The notes: generated from the letters alone by a model not told the origin. 64,000 nt of DNA from Mycolicibacterium septicum DSM 44393 (GCF_000455325.1 NZ_HG322951.1:193411-257410); one strand, 5' to 3'; shown: positions 44,658-53,791, counted from the stretch's first letter. Made by a program: numbers and translations.

Positions 44658-46820
44658 ATGGCGGACAAGACGCACTCAGCCGGCAACGGGGCAGTCCCCA
44701 CCGCGGACAGTCCGACCGCCATCCGCAACGTGGTGCTGGTCGGCCCGTCGGGTGCGGGCAAGACCACGCTCGTGGAGGCGCTCCTGGTCGCCGCGGGGGT
44801 GCTGACCCGGGCGGGCTCGGTGGTGGACGGGTCGACGGTGTGCGATTTCGATGACGCCGAGGTCAGTCAGCAACGCTCGGTCGGCCTGGCACTGGCTCCG
44901 TTGCAGCACAACGGGATCAAGGTGAACCTGATCGACACCCCCGGATACGCCGATTTCGTCGGGGAGCTGCGCGCCGGGCTGCGCGCCGCCGACTGCGCAC
45001 TGTTCGTCATCGCGGCCAACGAGAACGTCGACGAGCCGACGAAGTCGCTGTGGCAGGAATGCGCGGCGGTCGGCATGCCGCGTGCCGTCGTCATCACCAA
45101 GCTCGACCACGCCAGGGCCAACTACGCAAATGCCCTGGCCGGTGCCCAGCAGGCCTTCGGTGACAAGGTGGCGCCCCTGTACTTCCCCGCCGCGGACGGG
45201 GTGATCGGCCTGCTCACCCGCACGTACTACTGCTACAGCGGCGGCACCCGCACCACCCGGCCGCCCGATGGCGCCTACGACGATCAGATCGCCGAACTGC
45301 GGGGCTCTCTGATCGAGGGGATCATCGAGGAATCCGAGGACGAGACGCTCATGGAGCGCTACCTCGGCGGCGAGGAGATCGACGAGTCCGTGTTGATCGC
45401 CGACCTGGAGAAGGCCGTGGCCCGCGGCTCGTTCTTCCCGGTGATCCCGGTGTGCAGCGGATCCGGGGTCGGCACGCTCGAACTGCTGGAGATCGCCACC
45501 CGAGGCTTCCCGTCACCGCCCGAACACCGCCTGCCGGAGGTGTTCGCCGCCAGTGGCGCCGCCCGCAAGCCGATGGCCTGCGATCCGTCGGGTCCGCTGC
45601 TGGCCGAGGTGGTGAAGACGACGTCGGATCCCTATGTCGGCAGGGTCAGCCTGGTCCGGGTGTTCTCCGGCACCATCAGGCCCGACGCCACCGTGCATGT
45701 GTCGGGCCATTTTTCTGCGTTCAACGGGTCGGTGGCACCGGCCGGGTCGCACGGGCATGCCGACCATGACGAGGACGAGCGCATCGGCACCCTGTCCTTC
45801 CCGCTGGGCAAGCAGCAGCGCCCGGCTCCCTCGGTGGTGGCCGGGGACATCTGTGCGATCGGCCGGCTCAGTCACGCCGAGACCGGTGACACCCTCAGCG
45901 ACAAGGCCGATCCGCTGGTACTGCGGCCGTGGACGATGCCCGATCCGCTGCTGCCCATCGCGGTGCAGCCCCGCGCCAAGACCGACGAGGACAAGCTCTC
46001 GGTCGGATTGCAGCGGCTGGCCGCGGAAGATCCCACCCTGCGCATCGAGCAGAATCCCGAAACCCACCAGATCGTGCTGTGGTGCATGGGTGAGGCGCAC
46101 GCCGGGGTGGTGCTCGACGGCCTGTCGCGGCGCTACGGGGTGTCGGTGGACACCGTCGAGCTGCGGGTGCCGCTACGGGAAACGCTCGGCGGCAAGGCAA
46201 AAGGACATGGCAGGCACGTCAAGCAGTCCGGCGGGCACGGCCAGTACGCGGTGTGCGACATCGAGGTCGAGCCGCTCCCCGAGGGCAGCGGATTCGAGTT
46301 CGTCGACAAGGTCGTCGGCGGAGCCGTACCGCGCCAGTTCATCCCGAGCGTCGAGAAGGGTGTGCGGGCCCAGATGGAGAAGGGCATGGCCGGTGACCAC
46401 GGGGACGGCGGGTACCCCGTCGTCGACATCCGGGTGACGCTGGTCGACGGCAAGTCCCACAGCGTGGACTCATCGGATTTCGCGTTCCAGATGGCCGGCG
46501 GGCTCGCGCTGCGCGAGGCGGCCGCAGCCGCGGGCGTGAACCTGCTCGAGCCGATCGACGACGTGACCGTGGTGGTGCCCGACGATCTGGTGGGTGCGGT
46601 GATGAGCGATCTGGCCGGCCGGCGCGGCCGGGTGCTCGGTACCGACAAGGCGGACGAGGGCCGGACCGCGGTCAAGGCCGAGATTCCCGAGGTGGAACTG
46701 ACCCGCTACGCGATCGACCTGCGGTCGCTCTCGCACGGCGCCGGGGCCTTCACGCGGGGGTTCGCCCGCTACGAGCCGATGCCCGACGCTGCCGCCGCCC
46801 GGGTGCGCAAGGCGGTCTAG
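44658..46820 (+). CDS. fusA2: Elongation factor G-like protein FusA2
   Basis: 720 residues from ATG 44658, with CAGGAGG upstream. The GTPase domain has P-loop GPSGAGKTT, switch-II DTPGYADF and a divergent G4 TKLD instead of NKxD. EF-G domains II-V follow (AEVVKTTSDPYVGRVSLVRVFSGTI, GEAHAGVVLDGL, HVKQSGGHGQYAVCDIEVEPL, LEPIDDVTVVVPDD). It is the second EF-G of mycobacteria (Rv0120c). Standard translocation activity is doubtful; a ribosome-associated or stress role is possible. The stop shares CTAG with the convergent ferredoxin. Confidence 0.93.
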   Translation: MADKTHSAGNGAVPTADSPTAIRNVVLVGPSGAGKTTLVEALLVAAGVLTRAGSVVDGSTVCDFDDAEVSQQRSVGLALAPLQHNGIKVNLIDTPGYADFVGELRAGLRAADCALFVIAANENVDEPTKSLWQECAAVGMPRAVVITKLDHARANYANALAGAQQAFGDKVAPLYFPAADGVIGLLTRTYYCYSGGTRTTRPPDGAYDDQIAELRGSLIEGIIEESEDETLMERYLGGEEIDESVLIADLEKAVARGSFFPVIPVCSGSGVGTLELLEIATRGFPSPPEHRLPEVFAASGAARKPMACDPSGPLLAEVVKTTSDPYVGRVSLVRVFSGTIRPDATVHVSGHFSAFNGSVAPAGSHGHADHDEDERIGTLSFPLGKQQRPAPSVVAGDICAIGRLSHAETGDTLSDKADPLVLRPWTMPDPLLPIAVQPRAKTDEDKLSVGLQRLAAEDPTLRIEQNPETHQIVLWCMGEAHAGVVLDGLSRRYGVSVDTVELRVPLRETLGGKAKGHGRHVKQSGGHGQYAVCDIEVEPLPEGSGFEFVDKVVGGAVPRQFIPSVEKGVRAQMEKGMAGDHGDGGYPVVDIRVTLVDGKSHSVDSSDFAFQMAGGLALREAAAAAGVNLLEPIDDVTVVVPDDLVGAVMSDLAGRRGRVLGTDKADEGRTAVKAEIPEVELTRYAIDLRSLSHGAGAFTRGFARYEPMPDAAAARVRKAV

Positions 46821-47005
46821 TCGAAGGTGATCGCGTGCTCCGGGCACGCGGTGACGGCTTCGGGCACCTCGGAGGCCAGTTCAGGCGGCACATCGTCGAC
46901 GAGCGCCTCGGCGTAACCACCGTCGGTCAGGGTGAACACGTCCGGGCACACGGCGACACAGACGCCGTGTCCGCGGCAGCGGTCGTCGTCGACGTGGACC
47001 TTCAT
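46817..47005 (-). CDS. 3Fe-4S ferredoxin
   Basis: 62 residues. The cluster motif is CRGHGVCVAVCPDVF with a distant CPEHAI; the second position of the first motif is His, which leaves three Cys ligands as in 3Fe-4S ferredoxins that feed P450s. ATGA overlap with the P450 (47002-47005) shows that it is the electron partner of that enzyme. Confidence 0.92.
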   Translation of the reverse strand: MKVHVDDDRCRGHGVCVAVCPDVFTLTDGGYAEALVDDVPPELASEVPEAVTACPEHAITFD

Positions 47006-48276
47006 CGCGGGGTGACCTCGAGGTGCAGGACGGTCAGGCCACGCAGGATGTACGTCGGGACGTAGTCGAACCGGCGGGCGCCTTCCGGGCCGTGTTCGGC
47101 TTCTGACAGCCGGATCTGGCTGGTGCGGGCCAGGATTCGCTCCAGGCACACCCGGGCCTCGGCCCGCGCCAGTGGCGCACCGGGACAGGAGTGCACACCG
47201 CGCCCGAATGCGATGTGCCTGCGGGCATTCGGGCGGTCGACGTCGAAGGTGTCCGGGTCCTCGAACTGCCGCGGGTCCCGGTTGGCCGCACCGTTGCACA
47301 CCATCAGCGTGGCCCCGGCCGGCACGTCGACCCCGCCGATCGTGGCCGCGCTGCGCGCCAGCCGGAAGTCACCCTTGATGGGGCTCTCCCACCGCAACGT
47401 CTCTTCGATGAAATTCGGGATCCTGGCGGGTTCGGCACGCAGCAGATCCTGCAGATCCTGGCGTTCGGCAAGCAGTTTGAGCGCGGAACTCAGCAGCCGC
47501 ACCGTGGTTTCCTGGCCGGCCAGGTAGAGGTTGGCGGCCAACCGCACCACGTCGATGACCTCGGGGGTCGAGCCGTCCGGGAACTTCGCGGCGGCCATCT
47601 CGGTGAGGGTGTCCCCACGCGGGTTCGCCCGGCGCTCGGCGATGTAGGCCGAGAACTTCTCGTACAGGTACTCCAGCGGATTCTGTTGGACGGACTGCTC
47701 GGCGGTGCTGCCGATGCCGGCCTGATCGTGCCCACCCATCCGGGCCGCGAACTCGTCGCGGTCGTCCTCCGGGACACCGAGCAGGTCGGCGATCACCAGA
47801 AGCGTGAACGGACCGGCGAATTCGGAGATGAACTCACCGCCACCGCGGGTCACGTAGGGCTCCAGTGTCTGATCGGCCAGCCGCCACATGAAGTCCTCGT
47901 TCTGCTTGAGGCGCTTCGGTGTGATCAGCCCCATCAACAGCGCGCGGTGCTCGGTGTGGGTGGGCGGGTCGAACGTGGTGATCTGGTCGCTCATCGGCAG
48001 TTCGTCACGGTGCCTGTCGATGAGGTCGCTGACCTCTTGATCGGAATGCCCCTCCAGCGCGACCGGGAATCCGGGAAACGGTCCGGTCACCGAGGTGGCC
48101 GAGGAGAACGTCGCAGGGTCGCCGCACACCGCGACGGCCTCGTCGTAGCCGGTCACCATCACCACGTTCTGATGCGGTTCCCGCTGCACCGGACAACGCT
48201 CCCGCAGCCCGGCCAGGAACGGATAGGGGTCGGGCACGAGGCTCTCGTCGCGAAAGAAATCCCGGTTGTCAGTCAT
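47002..48276 (-). CDS. Cytochrome P450 of the CMD-P450-ferredoxin operon
   Basis: 424 residues from ATG 48276. I-helix AGQETT, ExxR helix EETLRW, and haem loop FGRGVHSCPGAPLAR with the Cys ligand at about residue 370. An N-terminal PDPYPFLAGLRERCPV is typical of soluble actinobacterial P450s. It is 1 base after the CMD stop and overlaps the ferredoxin. The operon is divergent from a TetR gene over strong palindromes. Substrate unknown; CYP family cannot be assigned. Confidence 0.9.
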   Translation of the reverse strand: MTDNRDFFRDESLVPDPYPFLAGLRERCPVQREPHQNVVMVTGYDEAVAVCGDPATFSSATSVTGPFPGFPVALEGHSDQEVSDLIDRHRDELPMSDQITTFDPPTHTEHRALLMGLITPKRLKQNEDFMWRLADQTLEPYVTRGGGEFISEFAGPFTLLVIADLLGVPEDDRDEFAARMGGHDQAGIGSTAEQSVQQNPLEYLYEKFSAYIAERRANPRGDTLTEMAAAKFPDGSTPEVIDVVRLAANLYLAGQETTVRLLSSALKLLAERQDLQDLLRAEPARIPNFIEETLRWESPIKGDFRLARSAATIGGVDVPAGATLMVCNGAANRDPRQFEDPDTFDVDRPNARRHIAFGRGVHSCPGAPLARAEARVCLERILARTSQIRLSEAEHGPEGARRFDYVPTYILRGLTVLHLEVTPR

Positions 48277-48277
48277 C

Positions 48278-48844
48278 TCAGCTCCCCATCGAGGCGTAGA
48301 ACTCGTCGGTGCCCGCGCCGTCCTCGAGTTGGACGTCGAAGGTGTTGAGGGCGAAAGCCAGCGTGCTGTAACCACCGAAGGTAAACATCAGGTCCATCCG
48401 CTGCTGGTCGTCGAGCCGCAGGCCCAGGCGCTCCCAGGTCTGCGCGGAGATCCGCGAGCCGGCGTGCAACTCGTCTACCGCGTCGAGCACGGCCTGATCG
48501 AATTCGTCTGCTGCCGAGCCACTTCGGGTCGACTCGACATCGTCCTCGGTGAGCCCGACCTGCACGGCCATCGCGCTGTGATGCCCCCACTCGTACACGC
48601 AACCGTGGTGGTACGCGGTCCGCAGGATCACGAGTTCGCGAATGCGCTCGGGCAGCGTGGAGTCCTTCTGCAGGTAGGTGTTGAACGGCAGGAACGCGCC
48701 GGCCAGGACCGGATGGCGGACCAGGGTCGACAGCGCGTTTCCCGCGTTGTCGGGGTTGCGCCGCTCCGGCGGCACCGTGGAGGCCAGCGCCTCGCGCGCC
48801 TGATCGTCCCAATCCTCTGCCGGCAACGGCGTCAGCATCCGCAC
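48278..48844 (-). CDS. Carboxymuconolactone decarboxylase-family protein
   Basis: 188 residues. The AhpD/CMD core reads LPERIRELVILRTAYHHGCVYEWGHHSAMAVQVGL, where the redox CxxC of AhpD is replaced by CVYE, so a peroxidase role is unlikely. First gene of an operon with a P450 and ferredoxin, so it may process the same substrate. ATG 48844 follows AAGGACTG. Confidence 0.85.
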   Translation of the reverse strand: MRMLTPLPAEDWDDQAREALASTVPPERRNPDNAGNALSTLVRHPVLAGAFLPFNTYLQKDSTLPERIRELVILRTAYHHGCVYEWGHHSAMAVQVGLTEDDVESTRSGSAADEFDQAVLDAVDELHAGSRISAQTWERLGLRLDDQQRMDLMFTFGGYSTLAFALNTFDVQLEDGAGTDEFYASMGS

Positions 48845-48860
48845 AGTCCTTCCAACATGC

Positions 48861-48913
48861 CGATCTGCTTTACGATCGACTAGTAACGTACTTTACGATC
48901 GTAAAGTAGATCG
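48861..48913. promoter_or_regulatory. Operator array between the CMD operon and tetR
   Basis: TACTTTACGATCGTAAAGTA (48889-48908) is a perfect 20-base palindrome. A second half-site block CGATCTGCTTTACGATCG (48861-48878) is the inverted near-copy of 48896-48913, with one mismatch. Both lie in the 98-base divergent region and suit TetR dimers controlling both directions. Confidence 0.8.
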
Positions 48914-48942
48914 GCTAAGAATGCACACGGAAGGGAGGACAG

Positions 48943-49491
48943 GTGGACGCCACCCGCGAGCGGCTCGTCGAAGCCGCCGTCCGGCTGATCACCCGCCACG
49001 GCTTCGCCGGCACATCGCTGCAGATGATCGCCGACGAACTGGGGTTCACCAAGGCGGCGATCTATTACCACTTCCGCACCCGCGAACAGTTGTTGAGCGC
49101 GGTGGTCGAACCGTTCCTGACCCGGCTACAGACCGTCATCGAAGAAGCCGAGGGACAGCGCAGCGCCGCCGGCCGCGCCGATCAGATGGTGCGCGGCTAC
49201 GCCGAACTGGCGGTCCACAACCGCGCCCTGGTCTCGGTTCTGGCCAGCGATCCGAGCGTGAACGAGGCGCTGCGGAACCGGCCGGAATGGGACGGCGTGA
49301 TCAACAGGCAGATGGCCCTGCTGACCGATGTCGATCCGGGCCCGGCGGGGACGGTCAAGGCCGCCATGGTGTTCTCCGGTATCGCCGGGGGCGCGGGCGT
49401 CGCCGGCGAGGACACCTCCGATGAGGACCTCTCCCGCTACCTGATCGACGCGGCGCGCCGCACCCTCGGCCTGCGCGCTCCCCGGCGCTGA
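48943..49491 (+). CDS. TetR-family regulator
   Basis: 182 residues from GTG 48943, with GGGAGGACAG upstream. HTH FAGTSLQMIADELGFTKAAIYYHFRTREQLL at about residues 22-52. It is divergent from the CMD-P450-ferredoxin operon and almost surely binds the ACTTTACGATCGTAAAGT palindromes between them. It is followed 43 bases later by an SDR gene with an ATTCA-AA-TGAAT repeat in the gap. Confidence 0.92.
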   Translation: MDATRERLVEAAVRLITRHGFAGTSLQMIADELGFTKAAIYYHFRTREQLLSAVVEPFLTRLQTVIEEAEGQRSAAGRADQMVRGYAELAVHNRALVSVLASDPSVNEALRNRPEWDGVINRQMALLTDVDPGPAGTVKAAMVFSGIAGGAGVAGEDTSDEDLSRYLIDAARRTLGLRAPRR

Positions 49492-49534
49492 CGAAAACGA
49501 TTGATATTCAAATGAATTACCGAAAGGAACTCCC

Positions 49535-50251
49535 ATGACCACCCCGCAGCAGAAGACAGCGCTGGTGACCGGAGGCGCATCCGGCATCGGCAAGGCGATC
49601 ACCGACCGCCTCGTCGCCGACGGATACCGGGTCGCCACCCTCGACCTCAATGCGACCGACGCCGAGTACTCCTACGCCGCCGACGTCACCGACCGGGCCC
49701 AGGTCGATGCCGTCTTCAAGGCGGTCCGCGAGCAGTTGGGCCCCGTCACGATCCTGGTCAATTCGGCCGGTCTCAGCGATTTCACGCCGTTCACCGACCT
49801 CACCTTCGAGCGCTGGCAGAAAGTCATCGACGTCAATCTCAACGGCGTCTTCCATGTCGTGCAGGCCGCCCTGCCCGACATGATCGAGGCCGGCTGGGGC
49901 CGCATCGTCAACATCTCGTCGTCGAGCACGCACTCCGGTGTCCCGTACATGTCCGACTACGTCGCCGCCAAGTCCGCCGTCAACGGGCTGACCAAGTCGC
50001 TGGCGCTGGAATTCGGTCCGGCCGGGATCACCGTCAACGCCGTACCGCCGGGTTTCATCGACACGCCGATGCTGCGCGCCGCGGAATCCCGGGGCGAACT
50101 CGGCGATATTCGCGACACCATCAAGGCCACACCGGTCCGCCGAATGGGCAAGCCCGAGGACATTGCTGCCACGTGTTCATTTTTGATCTCAGAAGAAGCC
50201 GGCTACATCACCGGCCAGATCGTCGGCGTGAACGGCGGTCGTAATACCTGA
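49535..50251 (+). CDS. Short-chain dehydrogenase/reductase (FabG-like)
   Basis: 238 residues. Cofactor motif TGGASGIGKA at residues 12-21, NSAGLSD (NAG motif variant), catalytic Ser in ISSSSTHSG, YVAAK with Tyr and Lys, and the C-terminal GQIVGVNGGRNT. A classical SDR acting on acyl or alcohol substrates with NAD(P)H. AAAGGAACTCC precedes the ATG. It may belong to the regulon of the preceding TetR gene. Confidence 0.88.
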   Translation: MTTPQQKTALVTGGASGIGKAITDRLVADGYRVATLDLNATDAEYSYAADVTDRAQVDAVFKAVREQLGPVTILVNSAGLSDFTPFTDLTFERWQKVIDVNLNGVFHVVQAALPDMIEAGWGRIVNISSSSTHSGVPYMSDYVAAKSAVNGLTKSLALEFGPAGITVNAVPPGFIDTPMLRAAESRGELGDIRDTIKATPVRRMGKPEDIAATCSFLISEEAGYITGQIVGVNGGRNT

Positions 50252-50402
50252 TCAGCGCCTACGCTGTGACGGGGGTCTCCCGGTACCGGCGGTTTGATCT
50301 TCGCCGCACCGGGGCCTCAGTAGTTGCACTTATCTCTGGTTTTTTGGGACAGTTTGCTGAACTTAGTTTTTTGGCTGCGTCAATAATTCGGAGGTTTGCC
50401 GC
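50252..50402. other. AT-rich promoter region before the orphan mceA
   Basis: 151 bases, AT-rich from 50325 on, with two copies of GTTTTTTGG (50339-50347 and 50367-50375) and CGGAGGT before GTG 50403. It looks like a promoter and ribosome site. No yrbE remnant can be read here. Confidence 0.45.
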
Positions 50403-51647
50403 GTGGCCTCATCCACCGCGACACTGCGGGACCGCTTCGAACAGCGGTTCAAGCACTGGCGGTACGACCCGCCGTACAAGACCGCGTGCGCGGGGATGGC
50501 CATTCTGCTGGTCGCGGTGCTGGCGTTGACGTGGATGCAGTTCCGGGGCGCGTTCGAGGAAAAGACGCAGCTCACCGTGCTGTCCAACCGATCCGGTCTG
50601 TCGATGGACCCGGGCTCGAAGGTCACCTTCAACGGGGTGCCCATCGGCCGGCTGACCGCCGTGGACGTGGCTGAGGTCGACGGCGAGCAGCAGGCCAGGC
50701 TGACCCTGGACATCAAGCCCAAGTACCTGAAGCTGATCCCGGAGAACGTGACCGCCGAGCTGAAGGCCACCACGGTGTTCGGCAACAAGTACATCTCGTT
50801 CGTCGCCCCGGACAATCCGTCGCCGCAGCGGATCTCCCCCGACACACCGATCCGTGCCGCGGGAGTGACCACGGAGTTCAACACCCTGTTCGAGACCATC
50901 ACCGCGATCTCCGAGCAGATCGACCCGATCAAGCTCAACGAGACCCTGACCGCCACCGCGCAGGCCCTCGACGGCCTGGGCGACAAGTTCGGCCAGTCGA
51001 TCGTCAACGGCAACGACATCCTGGCCGACCTCAACCCCCGCATGCCCCAGATCCGCCGCGACATCTCCGGCCTGGCCGACCTGGGCGAGGTCTACGCCAA
51101 CGCGGCCCCGGACCTGTTCGACGGCCTGACCAACGCGGTCACCACCGCCCGCACGCTCAACGAGCAGCGCGGGAACCTGGACCAGGCCCTGGTGGCGGCG
51201 GTCGGCTTCGGCAACACCGGCGGCGACATCTTCGAGCGCGGTGGGCCGTACCTGGTCCGCGGCGCGCAGGACCTGCTGCCGGTCAGCGCGATGTTCGACC
51301 GCAACAGCCCGGCGCTGTACTGCATGATCCACAACTACGCCGAGTCCGCGCCCAAGTTCGCCCAGCAGACCCGCAACGGCTACGCGTTCGAACTGCAGGA
51401 CTTCCTGGTCGGTGCGGGCAATCCGTGGGTGTACCCGGACAATCTGCCGCGGGTGAACGTTTCCGGCGGCCCCGAGGGCCGGCCGGGCTGCTGGCAGCCG
51501 ATCACCAAAGATCTGTGGCCCACTCCGTACCTGGTGATGGACAGCGGGGCCTCGATCGCGCCGTACAACCACTTCGAACTCGGCCAGCCGCTGATGGCCG
51601 AGTATGTCTGGGGCCGCCAGATCGGTGCGCACACGATCAACCCGTAG
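50403..51647 (+). CDS. Orphan MceA-type MCE protein
   Basis: 414 residues from GTG 50403. A basic N-terminus, one membrane helix (CAGMAILLVAVLALTW, about residues 29-45), the MlaD/MCE domain (LTVLSNRSGLSMDPGSKVTFNGVPIGRL to KYISFVAPDNPSP), a long helical region (LTATAQALDGLGDKFGQSIVNGNDIL), and a C-terminus matching Mce1A (PYLVMDSGASIAPYNHFELG...EYVWGRQIG). Mce proteins form tunnels for lipid import with YrbE permeases. No yrbE or other mce gene is nearby, so it may swap into another Mce complex. Overlaps the convergent DUF1761 gene by 11 bases. Confidence 0.88.
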   Translation: MASSTATLRDRFEQRFKHWRYDPPYKTACAGMAILLVAVLALTWMQFRGAFEEKTQLTVLSNRSGLSMDPGSKVTFNGVPIGRLTAVDVAEVDGEQQARLTLDIKPKYLKLIPENVTAELKATTVFGNKYISFVAPDNPSPQRISPDTPIRAAGVTTEFNTLFETITAISEQIDPIKLNETLTATAQALDGLGDKFGQSIVNGNDILADLNPRMPQIRRDISGLADLGEVYANAAPDLFDGLTNAVTTARTLNEQRGNLDQALVAAVGFGNTGGDIFERGGPYLVRGAQDLLPVSAMFDRNSPALYCMIHNYAESAPKFAQQTRNGYAFELQDFLVGAGNPWVYPDNLPRVNVSGGPEGRPGCWQPITKDLWPTPYLVMDSGASIAPYNHFELGQPLMAEYVWGRQIGAHTINP

Positions 51648-52059
51648 CTGCCGGCTGCAAGAGCCCGATGACGAGGCTCATCGCGAGGAAGAGCGCGAGT
51701 TGATAGGCGGTGTTGATCACCGTCAACTTGGGTGACTTGAGTTCGAAAGCGTTGTGCTGAAGGAGCGTCGTCGCCGAGAACGTCAGCCATGCGGCGAACC
51801 CGACGACGAGTGCGAGCCACACCGAGTGGTTCCCGGTTGCCGAAGCGGTCACGGCGACCGCGGCAGCGAGCCCAATCGCCGTGACCGCGTTGGCGATCAA
51901 CAGCTGGATCATGTTTCGCCTGCTGGCGGCTTTGGACTGTTCCGGGGTGATGCCGGTGAGATTCCACCAGACCTCGACGAACAGCTTCCCGTACCAGACA
52001 CCGGCGACCACCATGCCCGCGACGAGGGCGAGCACGACACCGAGCCAATTGATCTGCAT
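51637..52059 (-). CDS. DUF1761 membrane protein
   Basis: 140 residues from ATG 52059. Four hydrophobic segments: residues about 4-22, 52-74, 83-103 and 115-135. The N-terminal NWLGVVLALVAGMVVAGVWYGKLF and WWNLTGIT match the DUF1761 family, whose function is unknown. It is divergent from an HxlR regulator with 70 bases between starts, where CTTTATAAAATC may be the regulator's site. Confidence 0.8.
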   Translation of the reverse strand: MQINWLGVVLALVAGMVVAGVWYGKLFVEVWWNLTGITPEQSKAASRRNMIQLLIANAVTAIGLAAAVAVTASATGNHSVWLALVVGFAAWLTFSATTLLQHNAFELKSPKLTVINTAYQLALFLAMSLVIGLLQPAATG

Positions 52060-52129
52060 CCCAAGCCATCCTGACTGTTGGTCGACCGAAGCTTGCGGCG
52101 ATGTAGCGCACTTTATAAAATCAACCACG

Positions 52130-52780
52130 ATGGATGAAGTCAAGCGCTTTGGCTCACGCTCTTACGGCCAGTTCTGCGCCCTGGCACGGGCGCTCGACGT
52201 CGTCGGCGACCGCTGGAACCTGTTGATCGTGCGAGAACTGCTACCCGGCCCCCTGCGATACGGCGAACTGAAAAGCTCGCTCGGCGGAATCGCCACGAAC
52301 CTGCTCACGGAGCGGCTGAGGAGCCTGGAAGGCAGTGGGATCCTTGAGCGGCAACTGGGGGAGTCAGGGGTCGTCTACGCCCTGACGCGCTGGGGATCCG
52401 AATTACGCGAACCCATGGAAGCACTGGGCCGGTGGGGCGCACCGCTGGTGGCGACAGGCCGCGGTGACGACTACTTCCACCCGCGCTGGCTCGTCCTCGC
52501 GATCCCCGCGCTCCTCCAGGGCACGACGGCGGATCCGCCTCTGTCCGTCGGCCTCGAGGTCGAGGGGTACCTGATCAATCTCCGCATCGATCAAACCGGT
52601 CCGCACGCCACCGCCGCCCACGAGCCGCGACCGAGCACGATCCTGAACGCATCGCCGGACACCGTGGTCGCCCTCGCTGCCGGCGCGATCACGGTCGACC
52701 AGGCGATCGACGCGGGTCATCTGGAAGGTGACGCAAAGGACCTGCGCAGGGTGTTCCGGCGAAACCCGCCGAGAACCTAG
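52130..52780 (+). CDS. HxlR-family regulator with SCP2-like C-terminus
   Basis: 216 residues. The winged helix is CALARALDVVGDRWNLLIVRELLPGPLRYGELKSSLGGIATNLLTERLRSLEGSGILER, the complete HxlR pattern. The C-terminal 100 residues resemble an SCP2-like fold found in some actinobacterial members. It probably controls the divergent DUF1761 gene. The last bases overlap the convergent DMT transporter by 4. Confidence 0.87.
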   Translation: MDEVKRFGSRSYGQFCALARALDVVGDRWNLLIVRELLPGPLRYGELKSSLGGIATNLLTERLRSLEGSGILERQLGESGVVYALTRWGSELREPMEALGRWGAPLVATGRGDDYFHPRWLVLAIPALLQGTTADPPLSVGLEVEGYLINLRIDQTGPHATAAHEPRPSTILNASPDTVVALAAGAITVDQAIDAGHLEGDAKDLRRVFRRNPPRT

Positions 52781-53676
52781 CGGTCGGCCGCCTTGACCTC
52801 CAGTTCGGCCTCGAGCTTCTCCTCGTAGGCGCCCTCGTCACGGCCCAGTGCGATGGTGGCTGCGGCCATCGCACCGATCGCCACCGACAGGGCCACCGGT
52901 TCCCAACCGGTGATCGACAGGTGCTCGCCCAGTACGACAGAGCCGAGCACGACCGCCACCACGGGCTCCAGCACCAGCATGGTCGGCACCGAGGTCTGCA
53001 GCGATCCGGCGTGAAACGCCGACTGCTGCAGCAGCGTCGCGATGACCCCGAGTGTCACCACCAGATACAGCGCGGGCGTGGTCAGCACGGCGAGGACACC
53101 GTCCACGGCGATCGTGTGCATCACGATCTTGGTCAGTACCGCGACGACCCCGAACATCACGCCGACCGCGAGTGCCAGCAGCACCGCGCGGCGCCAGTCG
53201 GTGCTCCGCGTGGCGGCCAGGACACACAGGCCGACCGCGGCCGCGCAGACCACGACGACGGTGACCGTGGTGGCCACCGACACTCCATAGGTTCCGGTGC
53301 TGGCCCTGGCCAGCGCGACGAACACGGTCAGCGCCCCGGTCAGCAGCAGGGCCCACAGCCATTCGGCACGACTGACCCGGCGGTGGGCCAAGCGGGCGCT
53401 GAGCGGAAGCGCGAACAACAACGCCGATACGAGTACCGGTTGGACGAGCAGCAGTGAGCCGAATCCGAGCGCCAGCGCCTGGAACGCGTACCCGGCCACC
53501 GCGGACGCGGTTCCCGCCCACCACAACCTGCGGCGCAACAGGGTGCGCAGCATGACTGTGCTGACACCCTTCTCGGGCGGAACATCCATGGTGGCGCGCT
53601 GTCGCACCACAATGCCGACAGCCGCGAAGACCGCTGCGCACAGGGCGAACAGCACCGCAAGACTGTTGCCGAGCAA
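52777..53676 (-). CDS. DMT-family (EamA-like) transporter
   Basis: 299 residues with about ten hydrophobic segments and two EamA-like halves (ALALGFGSLLLVQPVLVSALLFALPLSARL and ATLLQQSAFHAGSLQTSVPTMLVLEPVVAVVLGSVVLGEHL). The C-terminus is charged. The start is TTG 53676 with GACGAGG upstream; no better start is present. Substrate unknown. Confidence 0.82.
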   Translation of the reverse strand: MLGNSLAVLFALCAAVFAAVGIVVRQRATMDVPPEKGVSTVMLRTLLRRRLWWAGTASAVAGYAFQALALGFGSLLLVQPVLVSALLFALPLSARLAHRRVSRAEWLWALLLTGALTVFVALARASTGTYGVSVATTVTVVVVCAAAVGLCVLAATRSTDWRRAVLLALAVGVMFGVVAVLTKIVMHTIAVDGVLAVLTTPALYLVVTLGVIATLLQQSAFHAGSLQTSVPTMLVLEPVVAVVLGSVVLGEHLSITGWEPVALSVAIGAMAAATIALGRDEGAYEEKLEAELEVKAADR

Positions 53677-53709
53677 GCCTCGTCAACCCCTTTCGGGCCA
53701 GTGTGTCGG

Positions 53710-53764
53710 CCCCCTCTAGAGGGGAGAAGGCCAGTGCCCTCCAACCGTAGAGCGCTGACGGTTG
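53710..53764. promoter_or_regulatory. Two palindromes upstream of the DMT gene
   Basis: CCCCTCTAGAGGGG (53710-53723) is a perfect palindrome. CCAACCGT (53740-53747) pairs with ACGGTTGG (53757-53764) around a 9-base loop. They fill the gap between the small gene ending at 53792 and the DMT start, so one may be a terminator or operator. No T-run follows. Confidence 0.4.
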
Positions 53765-53791
53765 GCGCGCCGCCCGGGGTTGTACCGGGAT

